Source of the DNA: Undaria pinnatifida
Taxonomy: Eukaryota > Sar > Phaeophyceae > Laminariales > Alariaceae
Reading direction: 5' to 3'
Assembly: GCA_012845835.1 (NCBI GenBank)
Contig: JABAKD010000017.1
Location: 8,980,942-9,044,941 of the forward strand
Length of the DNA stretch: 64,000 bases
The translations under genes were made by a program, and so were the position numbers. Shown here piece after piece: positions 1 through 9,559 of this stretch; positions within the stretch are counted from its first letter, which is position 1; every line of letters begins with the position of its first letter. Under the pieces are notes generated by a model. It worked only from the letters and a program-made list of their open reading frames with translations, made no database searches and was not told the DNA's origin.

Positions 1-372
1 GCACGAAACGCCTCCGTGGGCGTTGGAGGCGTGTTTAAGGCGGTGCAATTGCGGGCATGGCGTTCCTACCAACAGTGCGGCATTTTCATCCCTCCAGGTG
101 AACACTAGCGGAAATCAATTTCGGGCTCTCTAAGGTGTACTGATTCTCGGTATGGTTTGCGTGATATACATGATCAATATGACCTACATGATGTGTATGA
201 AGTGTACTGTGTTATCATAATGCTATGCATGTTATGCGTGTCCTACGCGTCTTATACAACATGAATGTTCCGATATACCCCGATATATTTATGCAGGCGA
301 ACAAAACAACCGTCGACAAGGGCTCTGGGGTGTGTACTATATTCCAGGGTTGTTCAAGGGTCAGGCCAGAGC

Positions 373-640
373 TCATGGGTCGGGTGGGGTCGGGTCATCT
401 GACCCGACCCGACCGGCGAAATTTTCGAGATGTCTTGATCCGATCCGACCCCGACCTGCAAGATTTTGAACCCCCCCGGACCCAACCCGACCCGACCTGT
501 GAGGTCTTAAAAGATGACCCGACCCGACTCGACCCGTGATACTTGAAAACCTCCTGACACGACCCGACCCGACCCGCGACATTGGAAAGCCTGTTGATCT
601 GGCCCGACCCGACCGGCCACACTCAAGTTGACCCGAGGTA
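373..640. repeat. ACCCG-rich ~35-45 bp minisatellite, cluster 1
   Basis: Irregular tandem units. Each combines a short run of ACCCG pentamers with a linker resembling CGAGATTTTCGAGATG or GCAAGATTTTGAACC. The same linker-plus-pentamer structure recurs at 1728-2060, 2140-2200 and 15425-15620, so this is one family. Reading frames across it on both strands (Gly-Arg-Val-Gly-Ser repeats) are products of the repeat and are not genes. Confidence 0.8.
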
Positions 641-947
641 CCGGACTTCGTGCGCATCGTGTCGACTGGCCTGACAATGTATCTCGCGGGTCACAGCCGA
701 AAACACACGGGTCCAAACGTGCAATCGTTGGTACGATATATAACTTGGTCGGTTGGTTGGTCGTTGTTCCCTCGTCCTGTTTCTGGAATTTCGTGCTCTG
801 TTTTTTCTTTTTCGTTTGTTTCAATGTTTCTTTTAGTTTGTTTTTGCAGCATGGTGTGGTGTGCGTGCGAAAAAGAGCCAGAGCACAACCCAGATGTCCG
901 CACTTAGCCCGTGTCCGTAGCTTTAGACCCCGGGGCCCTCTGACCCG

Positions 948-1193
948 ATGTCTTCTGCGTCTATCCCGACGAGCGAACTAGTTGTGCAGTCTCCGGCCCC
1001 GGCAAGCAACCTAGCTGCTGAGCCGCCATCGATAACAAGCCCAACTAGGGCAGTGGATCTATCAGTAGGGACTGCCGTCTGCGAGGATCCGGGGCCTGCT
1101 GCTGGTGCTGCTGCTGCCGCCGCCGCTGCTGCTGCCGCTGCTGCTGCTGCTGCTGCTGCTGCTTCGACGCCCACTCTTGTCTCTATGCGTTCG
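948..1193 (+). CDS. Candidate 5' coding exon with poly-alanine tract
   Basis: An 82-codon open stretch starts at an ATG (MSSASIPTSELV) and continues into a tract of about 20 alanines encoded by GCT/GCC/GCA (about 1098-1161). It closes at a plausible donor, TCG|GTAATA, at 1193. Ser/Pro/Ala-rich, low-complexity N-termini are common in large algal genomes. It could be the first exon of the downstream WD40 gene, but no linking exon is established. The reverse strand is also open through the GC-rich triplets. A simple trinucleotide repeat with a chance ATG is the main alternative. Confidence 0.35.
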
Positions 1194-1355
1194 GTAATAT
1201 TTTAGGCTACTTTTTTGTTAGGTTTTTAATGCGCAAGTACATCGTATATTGGTTTCTATGCTGGCATTGGTCGTCTGTATTGTTGTACTATTGTACACTG
1301 CAAGGGTGTGCGGCCTGGCGTTTTGATTAAAAACGAACGGATATAAAGACTTATG

Positions 1356-1438
1356 CCATAACACCACACAATAACACCATACAATAACACCATGCAATAA
1401 CACCATACAATAACACCATACAATAACACCATACAATA
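1356..1438. repeat. 13-bp tandem repeat (ACAATAACACCAT)
   Basis: About six near-perfect tandem copies of a 13-bp unit, with single-base variants such as CACCACAC and CACCATGC. Confidence 0.85.
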
Positions 1439-1727
1439 ATACTTACGCCTTCATCCGACACGCGATTCGTGTAATACCGTACGCTTGGTACGAGTAGCTA
1501 ATGTCTTGCACGATTCTTTTACACGCTTTGATGACATATTATTGGAGTATCGGCACGAAAGAATGCTTTCGAGCAGGAAACGGCAAGCTATGTATCATTT
1601 TCGAAACATCTGACCCGCGGAGCGCCGCCACGTCAAGGACCCTCCGGCAGGCAGCTGTACGCTTGAAAAAGGCGGATCCACAGGCCAGATCCGCGGATTC
1701 GACCCGCGGATCAGCCGAAAACAACCC

Positions 1728-2060
1728 GGGTCATGGTGGCTTGATCCGCGAGTGGTCCGTGTCTCGCGGGTCATAACCCGACCCGACCCGCGAGGTTTCC
1801 AAACCTCTTGACCCGACTCGATGCCACCAGCGAGATTTCAAAACTTCTTGACCCGACCCGACCCGACCCGACCCGACCCGACCCGACCCGACCCGACCCG
1901 ACCCGCGATATCCCTAGACCTCTTGACCCGACTCGACCCGACCCGCAAGATTTCAAACTTTTTGACCCTACCCGACCAAACACGTGATACATAAAATATA
2001 AAAATAACGACCCAACCCGACCCGACCCGGGACATTTCGAAAGCCCCTGACCACACCCGT
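1728..2060. repeat. ACCCG minisatellite, cluster 2
   Basis: The same family as at 373-640. It contains the longest pure pentamer run, 11 ACCCG units at about 1849-1905. Around it are linkers of the type CGCGAGGTTTCCAAACCTCTTG. A smaller piece lies at 2140-2200. The minus strand has regular GGG tracts and could form G-quadruplexes. Confidence 0.8.
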
Positions 2061-2284
2061 GGTTCGGGTCATGATTCATGATCCGTCGAAAGACCTGCTA
2101 TATTCCAGGGCTTTTCACGAGTCCGGACGTCTTGAAGCTCTCACGGGTCGGGGCGGGTCAGGTGACCGCCCAGACCCGACTCGACCCGACCCGCGAGGTT
2201 TGTCGTCATCCGTGAAAAGCCCTGCTATACTCGTGCATGTTGTGCATATTCTGTATGGTGTGTATGTTTTGACATGTTAGCATG

Positions 2285-2820
2285 AACCGCCGTTGCTTCG
2301 TCCACACCCCTAATCCCGCTCACACTTTTAACAAGGAGGGGTGCACGGTTCAGCACAGTGCGGTAGGAATGGTACGGTTCGGGCTGAACCTTTTTGGGCG
2401 ACTAAAGCACGTACCAAGCGACCCTACGATTGGCTGTCCGGAGTGGTAAAAAACGTTTTTATTGGTTTACAGCTTGTGCCGCTATTGCATTGCCCACGTC
2501 CACAATAAGGAGGAAAGGGCCGTTCAAGACAGTGCGGTAGGAATAGCATCGCGTCGGACAGAAGATTTTCCCTGTTTTCATATGAAGTAAAAATATTAAT
2601 ACACACATGATACTCGACAAAATCTTCGATACCACAACTTGGAGTGCATCTTGTATGTTATATTTTGGATGTAAAATATATGTTATCAGCTTGCGCCGCT
2701 GTTTCTCCGTCCGTGCTCCGTCCGTTAAAAGGAGGGCAGGACCGTTCAACACAGTGCGGTGGGAATCGTGACGGTTCGGACTGAGCCTCTTGTCGGGGAA
2801 GACCTTGACTTCGAGAACCG
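2285..2820. repeat. Three spaced copies of a ~75-110 bp repeat
   Basis: Copies lie at about 2290-2395, 2468-2560 and 2690-2800. Each contains a GTTCA-(A/G)CACAGTGCGGT core followed by GGAAT and, in two copies, ACGGTTCGG. The two later copies are preceded by GCTTG(T/C)GCCGCT. The 178-codon minus-strand frame over 2459-2995 reads the repeat twice as RTVLNGP and is judged non-coding. From here to about 3890 I see no convincing gene. Confidence 0.6.
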
Positions 2821-3894
2821 GCGGCCGCTGGCGTCTATGCCACCTCCACCGCGTAAGGATGGCTTTTTGAGGCGCCGCAGGCCTTGAAAAAGGCAATTTA
2901 AAGCACAAAAACTCAAGAAAACGAGAAACATGCAAAAGCACATTGGTGAGAGTAGCAAATCGCTGGTATTTCTTTGAGGGGAGACCTACTTTCATTGTAA
3001 TACGTAATAGTGTGTGAGAGGAGAAATGTTTACGTTTCGCGCTGAGGAGACGGTTTATTAAGGATTAGAACAAACGTGATATACCTGGCACACGTATGAA
3101 AATGCTACCTAGTAATACGTCAATATACCAGCAAACGCTTCAATTAACACGCCACTGGGAATAATACTGAGGTACTTTTCTCGTTGAGACAACCGGGTGC
3201 GTCCTGTTTTTGCTGATTTTACAAGTTGGGACAATCGTCTCGATATCTATTTTCCGTTCTTCTGCGTAGTGCCAACGTGTGATACGCTCGAAACCCATAC
3301 AGGCGGTTTCTGGTATTCGCTTAGCCTCTGTTCGAAGGCAGTTAGTCAACCCCTTTCGAAGTGCACTGACGTTGGTAGGGATGATCAAGGTGAACATTTC
3401 GGTAAACAATGTTCCCCCCCGCACTTAAAGGGTTACCTCTTTTTGAACCGAAGACGCCTGCTACGCTACATATCACAGATGCGCATCGTTCTCTGTTTTG
3501 AGGCTCGTAACCTGATAAGCCACTCTACATCCTCCCCCCGACAACTGATTCGGAGAAAAGTGAAAGCATCGCCTGATGAACAGCCCCCTGTAGCCTATCC
3601 ATAGGTATACGACAGGAAATATTGTAACCGTAAGAATTAGATTCGAAGTTTCCGACGGTTTCGGGTTAAGGAGCCTCGATTTTCAACACACTCTTTAGCC
3701 AAAAAGGGGTATACCTTGATACTTCTGTCGTATGAGGCGTGTAATGCCAAGCTTCGGGGACATAGTACTTGGGATTAGCATTCAGATTATTTTTTGCAGT
3801 CGCACACGTGTTTTTTTTAGGATGTGCTTGTGCAGCATGAATCTATGGAATCTTCTCATTAGTACGTAGCCGTGAGTGTGCCACTGATTGTACC

Positions 3895-3898
<4 letters not shown>

Positions 3899-3928
<30 letters not shown>
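3899..3928. repeat. Poly-T tract followed by ACCAGCTAC repeats
   Basis: About 30 uninterrupted Ts are followed by four degenerate CCAGCTAC units up to 3963. It could be the A-tail of a minus-strand retroposon. Confidence 0.7.
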
Positions 3929-3931
<3 letters not shown>

Positions 3932-4212
3932 AGCTACCACCTACCAGCTACAGCTACCAGCTACGCTATATCGTCGCCTAAAATAGACGCGAATATTTTG
4001 CTATTTTATGTCCTCACTGATCAGGTGCAAAAATATTGACTGCGTTTTGATCTGATGGGCGCTATTCCGGCACCGTCTCCAAATTTGCTCGTTTCTGAAC
4101 AGACGCCCTTCGGCTGTTCCTGGAGTACGTGGATCCGAGGACGGTCGCTAGCTGCGCTCGAGTCTCCACAGAGTGGTGAGAAAACATTGGTTATCGCCGT
4201 TTGGGCGTTTGC

Positions 4213-4402
4213 CGTTTGGCGATCGAGGCGTTCTAGGATAGGAGTACAGTAACTCTTTTTGGCTAAACTATTTTGTAAATCGCGGGGGATCTTTGACCTT
4301 AATTCGTTTGGCGATCGAGGCGTTCTAGGATAGGAGTACAGTACCTCTTTTTGGCTAAACTAGTTGATAAATGGCGGGGGCTCTGTGACCTAAATTCGTC
4401 GG
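4213..4402. repeat. 96-bp tandem duplication
   Basis: Two adjacent copies, starting at about 4213 and 4309. Both begin GTTTGGCGATCGAGGCGTTC and run through AGGAGTACAGTA to a CGGGGG(A/C)TC(T) block, with few differences. Distantly similar blocks occur at 5521-5765 and 26243-26510. Confidence 0.8.
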
Positions 4403-4754
4403 CATGCCGTTCTTGTTTCGCATACTTTTTTCGTGTGTACTAGTGTTGATAGACCATGGGATTGATAATCTGATTGCACTTTTATTTTTGTCTAAAAGTC
4501 TGTTTTTTTGGTTGGGGTATGTTGTGATTCTTCTCACACACCAACTCGTATAATCAGGTCCGTGCCAAAACAAAAAACACGCTCGCATCCTCCTTCCTCT
4601 CCCCCCTCTCAAGAGTTCACACGCCACGCACAACGGAATTTCTATTTGAATACTTGTTTATTCTGTTTGGCTTTTGTGGGTTGCGTGTGAGCGGTAGATT
4701 TTCCGATTGACCAACTCAGCCGAGTCCAACCCGGACCGGATCGACCCGTGAGAT

Positions 4755-4910
4755 TTTTCCGTGGTCACAGGACGAGCTTCAGCCACTCTGGAGCGGAAAA
4801 ACACTCCAGGACAAACAAAAAACACAACAAACAGTAGTGGTACACGCGTACATCATAGTGAAAGCAAGTAATACATCCGCCAGAAGATATATAATAAGGT
4901 GAAATTCCCT
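4755..4910 (+). repeat. Dispersed repeat family R-GTGGTCACAGG, copy 1
   Basis: Begins with GTGGTCACAGGAC, followed by CACTCTGGAG, an A-rich stretch with ACAAACAAAAAACA, then GTGGTACACG and CATCATAG. The same order of blocks recurs at 39165-39345 (+), 41150-41330 (-) and 58960-59150 (-). No coding capacity is seen, and the element type is unknown. Confidence 0.65.
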
Positions 4911-5212
4911 CCCCATGTAAGAAAACGATCGCTATCCCAGGAAATAGATGGCGGCCGCAGATGGCAAAGCAGGACTGGGATAGGATAAGCAAACAGTTTA
5001 TATGTAGTATATGGAAGAAGCCTAATGAGCGCCCAAACGTTGAAGGTGTCTCCATTGGGAGTAGGAACGGTGCTCCATCTCGAAATGGATGCTCGGTCAA
5101 TGGTCAAATGACCAAGGCGAGCATCGAATGATTGCGCACACCTTAACACCCCCCCCCAAGTGAGTCACCCAAAACAAAACAAGCACCTCTACCGCAGCGC
5201 GGTTGGACCCAA

Positions 5213-5250
5213 ACAACCCCTAACCCCAACCCTAACCCTAACCCTAATCG
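5213..5250. repeat. Interstitial telomere-like repeat (CCCTAA)n
   Basis: A run of AACCCCTAACCCC-type units followed by three perfect CCCTAA units. It matches the common TTAGGG-type eukaryotic telomere repeat on the minus strand. It is too short for a chromosome end and has unique sequence on both sides. Confidence 0.7.
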
Positions 5251-5520
5251 TGACCTAACCCGGATAAGATCTTACCAGCCGCGTGATGTGAGCGCGCAGC
5301 AGAACGACTAGGATCACGTTGAGCACGCGTCGAATATCTACTCCAGCGTTGTAGTCCCAGCACACATTTCCTAGACTACTACTGTAGTAATAGCAGCCCG
5401 AATCGTTCCGTCCGGTCGATGCTGTGATCCTTTCACGCCTTTTTTTTCCAGGAAACTAATTCCCTGCCAAATTTACCATAATCAAGCTCTAAAAGTGTTA
5501 AAGTGACACATACATGGTAG

Positions 5521-5765
5521 AGATGTTTTCCAACCATTGAAGGCGTGCTGCGATAGGGGTGACTCTTCTAAATATATTTTTTCTGAACGACGGGGCTCTC
5601 TCCTTACCCGGAAATGGTGAGAATGCCACTCTTGTTTTAAGTGAAACACGGTAGAGGGGGTTTCCAAATATTTGAGGCGTGTAACGATAGGGCCAGCACG
5701 TCTTTAGCAAATTTTATTTTTGAACGACGGCGCTCCTTGACCCAAAATCGTCAGAATGTCACTCT
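5521..5765. repeat. ~165-bp tandem duplication
   Basis: Two diverged copies share TTCCAA(A/C)(T/C)ATT, GAGGCGTG, CGATAGGG, TGAACGACGG(G/C)GCTC and ATG(C/T)CACTCTTGTTTT. Scattered single copies of the same core occur at about 3640-3740, 29195-29290, 33180-33270 and 45070-45150, so it belongs to an old interspersed family. Confidence 0.6.
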
Positions 5766-5863
5766 TGTTTTGCGACATACTAGAGTTTTTTTTTCAAGGC
5801 TATGAGTTTGTTGATCGAGTTGCACTTTCAATACCCCCAAAAAAATTAAAACAGTTTTTTGAG

Positions 5864-6578
5864 TGCGGTATTGTAGTATCATACCACGGTATTGTAGTAT
5901 CACACCACGGTATTGTAGTACCATACCACGATATTGTAGTATCATACCACGGTATTGTAGTATCACACCACGGTATTGTAGTGTCATACCACGGTATTGC
6001 AGTATCATACCACGGTATTGTAGTATCATACCACGGTATTGTAGTATCATACCACGGTATTTTAGTACCATACCACGGTATTGTAGTATCATACCACGGT
6101 ATTGTAGTATCATACCACGGTATTGTAGTATCACACCACGGTATTGTAGTACCATACCACGGTATTGTAGTATCATACCACGGTATTGTAGTATCACACC
6201 ACGGTATTGTAGTGTCATACCACGGTATTGCAGTATCATACCACGGTATTGTAGTATCATACCACGGTATTTTAGTACCATACCACGGTATTGTAGTATC
6301 ATATCACGGTATTGTAGTATCATACCACGGTATTTTAGTACCATACCACGGTATTGTAGTATCATACCACGGTATTGTAGTATCATACCACGGTATTGTA
6401 GTACCATACCACGGTATTGTAGTATCATACCACGGTATTGTAGTACCATACCACGGTATTGTAGTATCATATCACGGTATTGTAGTACCATACCACGGTA
6501 TTGTAGTATCATACCACGGTATTGTATTATCATACCGTGGTATTGCAGTATCATACCACGGTATTGTAGTATCATGCC
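5864..6578. repeat. 21-bp minisatellite, about 34 units
   Basis: Tandem units of CCACGGTATTGTAGTATCATA with recurring variants (CACACCA, ACCATACC, TTTTAGTACC). The variants recur in the same order in separate blocks, which suggests higher-order duplication. Because the unit is a multiple of three, long frames stay open on both strands (SYHGIVV on plus, ILQYRGM on minus). These are not taken as proteins. GGTAT and ATACC inside each unit can pair, so each unit can form a small hairpin. Confidence 0.95.
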
Positions 6579-6814
6579 ACTACCGGGTTTGAGTAAGTCG
6601 CACGAGTGACTCTGTACCTCACGGGGATTAACCATAAGCGATTTTGTTGTCGCAGCATGGCATGTAGCTTACCATGTCATTGCGGATTCCTACCGCAACA
6701 TTGCAACACCATTGCAACACCAAAGCTCAAGGCCGTAATGAGAAAGGGGGGTCAATTGCGCGGGTAACCCCGAGCCACCGCTACAAAAGGACCCAAACAT
6801 CACCGCTACGAAAG

Positions 6815-7015
6815 GACACAAACGTAACCCAAACATAACCCATACATAACCCAAACACAACCCATACATAACCCAAACATAACCCAAACATAACCCAAAC
6901 ATAACCCATACATAACCCAAACATAACCCAAACATAATCCAAACATAACCCATACATAACCCAAACATAACCCAAAGGTGACCCAAAGGTGACCCAAAGG
7001 TGACCCAAAGGTGAC
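6815..7015. repeat. 10-11 bp minisatellite AACCCAAACAT / GGTGACCCAAA
   Basis: About 15 degenerate AACCCAAACAT or AACCCATACAT units, then four GGTGACCCAAA units at about 6975-7015. The C-rich strand is again plus. Confidence 0.9.
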
Positions 7016-7234
7016 CCTTATGCGTGGTCTCTAGCGTCTTTCCTCACAGCAAAAGGCAGCAGCATGTGTTATTTGGCTGGTTTATGACCTGGGGAGGCTC
7101 TGTATCACTCCACAGGGAGTAGGTGGGCTATTTTCGAGGTAGTTATCTCCAAACGGCGCGCGGTCCGTATTACCTAGTATTGCCTGGCAAATTACTGTCG
7201 AGTGTCCAATCCGACAAGTAAGTGTTATTAACAG

Positions 7235-7266
7235 CATGAGGGAGGGGGGGGGGGGGGGGGGGGGGC
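7235..7266. repeat. Poly-G tract
   Basis: An almost pure G run of about 25 bases, followed at 7408-7430 by a short (AT)n tract. Nothing else is evident in 7016-7500. Confidence 0.9.
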
Positions 7267-7518
7267 TCATTTGTTGCTTGCCTTCGTCATTTGACCATTG
7301 ACCACGAATTCGGATCATAACAGCGTGAGCGGGGGTGAAACTCAACTATCTAGTTATTACTGCTTCAAGACATCATTATCTAACTTCCACCTTCGAAGGA
7401 GACGATATATATATATACATATATATATATGTTTTCTTTGATGGTGTATAATGTATTCATAACGATTCAAGACAATAAACAATTTCCATGTCCGAGGGGT
7501 AATATTGCCAGGTATATC

Positions 7519-7870
7519 GGTCGCCCTGGTGGTTTTGGTGGTTACCCTCGAACACTGCTAGCGTTGGTCCTGCTATACAATGGAGTTCGATTCCCACCGT
7601 AGTGAAACTTTGACTTTGTTTGCAAAAAGGCAAAAAAGCATAAACTAACTGCTGAAAGCGCCTAGCAGCGTCGGCAGGTACAATTCGACGAAAGTCGACG
7701 AGGGTAGAAAATGCTGAATTATTCTCGCGATAAAAATGAAGGCACGTACCGTAGCGGGGAGGGGGGAGGAGGGCCCGCTATATGACCCCGGATTCGAATT
7801 ACTACTGGGAGGGAGAGCAAGAGTAGTGCGAGGGTAATAAATGGGATGAAGAAGAAGAAAAAAATGTACT
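7519..7870 (+). mobile_element. tRNA-derived SINE-like element A, copy 1
   Basis: Starts with a tRNA-like head. A degenerate A box lies near 7525-7545 and a B-box-like GAGTTCGATTCCC near 7590. Next come TTTGCAAAAAGG, AACTAACTGCTGA, a TCGACGA(G) block, TTCTCGCGATAAAAATGAA, a GGGGAGGGGGGAGGAGGGCC block and TATATGACCCCGGATTCGAA. It ends in an A-rich GATGAAGAAGAAGAAAAA tail. Full-length relatives lie at 20083-20426 (-) and 41916-42270 (+). RNA polymerase III origin is inferred from the head and tail. Confidence 0.7.
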
Positions 7871-8696
7871 AAATATATGCGAAGGTGGGAAATGAATATA
7901 ACTATACTTCGAGCTATGTCTACACGGCGTATGGCGAAATTTCGGCAACTCACGATATTTCAAGGCCATTAACTATTTTGATGACAGCGGGTGCACCTAT
8001 AAAAATATTAGTAATAGTAGCAATCACAAGGTTTGACGCACGCTGCGGTAGAGATTTATCAACGCTTTATTTTGGCTCCTGATTTGAGGGGCTTCATACC
8101 TCTCCAACCAAAAAAACGATTATTTTGGACAGGACAGTACAAAGCCATCCGATCCGATGAGCCGTCCCGTGTGTTGTTATAGGGACACAACGGACAAAGT
8201 TGCAGGCAAAATGAATGCAATGCGGACGATTGGTTTCCACCATTCTCCAGAAAACGCCTCCGCCGAATCGTGCTACATACCTCCGCCGTGCCGTAGCTTT
8301 CATGTGGTTTCTAAGATGAGGAGCTCTGTTCCCCTCCGCAGAGTTGTGAGCAACTCGGCTGGAGTGGCATGGGCAGGAGAAGCACCTCACTTTTGTCAGG
8401 TTCCCAATTAACTGTGGCGTTGGCGTTAAGGGGGTTAAGGACTGCATGCTGTACAGACCGTGGCCTCATTTCGACGAAAATTGGTTCATTGCATCCTTTG
8501 ACCGTAAACCCTAGCCTTACCCCTATAATCACAACCCTACTCCTCTTCCAGCTCGGAACCTTTTCATCCTTCCCCCGACCAAATAGGAAACACATTGCAA
8601 CCGAAACGAAATAAGATAGTGTGGACAGTCGATCCTTCTCGTCGAAGCTGGACAAACACGTATGTAACATGTAACTCACGCAAAGCGCCACAACAG

Positions 8697-8757
8697 AAAA
8701 AGCTCTTTGTTTTTTCCCCTGATGGGACAACGCTCGTCCTGGTTGCTGTGGGGCGTG
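8697..8757 (+). CDS. Possible WD40 exon (FSPDG motif)
   Basis: After an AACAG acceptor the frame reads KKLFVFSPDGTTLVLVAVGR. This contains FSPDG, the usual turn of a WD40 blade. Candidate donors are GCT|GTGGGG and CGTG|GTGACG, and neither is compelling. It lies upstream of, and on the same strand as, the better-supported WD40 exons. The opposite strand is also open over a long stretch (8311-8895), so this remains tentative. Confidence 0.35.
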
Positions 8758-9185
8758 GTGACGCAATACTCTCTTGTATTCCCCCCCACCGTATAACGCT
8801 AGTGCACGCCAATGCTGGAGAGTCATCCCACGCTCGGGGTACAACAGAATTTTCTGAGCCCCTAACATGGGGAGCTCAATATCATCATCCATCATCCATC
8901 ATCATCATCACCCAAAACTTGACTTCGAAGGCATTCGTTCACGCAACCCGACCTGCATTTATATGCGCTGGTCCCGAAATACAACCAACCGTTGTACTCG
9001 TGAACTTATCATGCTAACCGATAGTGCCGCCCTTTAGGAGGTCAACCGCACTATAGAGGTTAGGTAAAAAGAAACTGCATCCCCTACCGCACTATACCGC
9101 ACTATAGAGGGATGACTCCTTCGCGTGGTTCTACCTCAGGCATCGGGAGTGCTACCACAGGGACGAGGAGGGAACGCCGTCTCAC

Positions 9186-9235
9186 CCCGCATACGTAGGG
9201 CTGCATTTCATGGAGTTGGAGTCGTCTGTGGATGC
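9186..9235 (-). CDS. Candidate minus-strand exon, copy A
   Basis: Bounded by TTGGCAG| and GCGGG|GTGAGA on the minus strand, 50 nt, reading IHRRLQLHEMQPYVCG. It pairs with the next entry, which has the same borders and the same phase. The product is not recognised. Confidence 0.3.
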
Positions 9236-9411
9236 CTGCCAAGACAAGGTTAGACTCATGACTTGTCGTAAAAAACGACAGCTGCATTTCGCGGCGTCAA
9301 AAATTATCGTGAAGCCGACGGTCACTTTCTGCAGTTCTTGCAGTTGGTTAGATACGTTCTGATATAAATGGGTACTGCGTTTCTTGTGCCACGATATGGC
9401 ACAATACACAC

Positions 9412-9503
9412 CCCGCATAGATCGGGCTTATAGGGTTTGACGGTACCGTGAGAGCCCATGGTACCAGGCTGAAAACCATGGAGGTTAAGTCGGCTGTGAA
9501 TGT
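9412..9503 (-). CDS. Candidate minus-strand exon, copy B
   Basis: Bounded by TTTGGCAG| and GCGGG|GTGTGT, 92 nt. It begins IHSRLNLHGFQPG and ends LCG like copy A, with a 42-nt in-frame insertion between. Conservation of acceptor, donor and phase between two diverged copies argues for a real exon. No partner exons were found, and the product is unknown. Confidence 0.3.
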
Positions 9504-9559
9504 CTGCCAAAGCACAGGACAGTGGCAGAGTTTTCATTGCTTTTTAGCCACCCGACGAT

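Noticed and set aside
5864-6578. CRISPR-like array
   Set aside because: Repeats are directly adjacent with no unique spacers, and the context is eukaryotic.
5751-6635. Three overlapping ORFs of 248-294 codons
   Set aside because: They read the 21-bp minisatellite on both strands.
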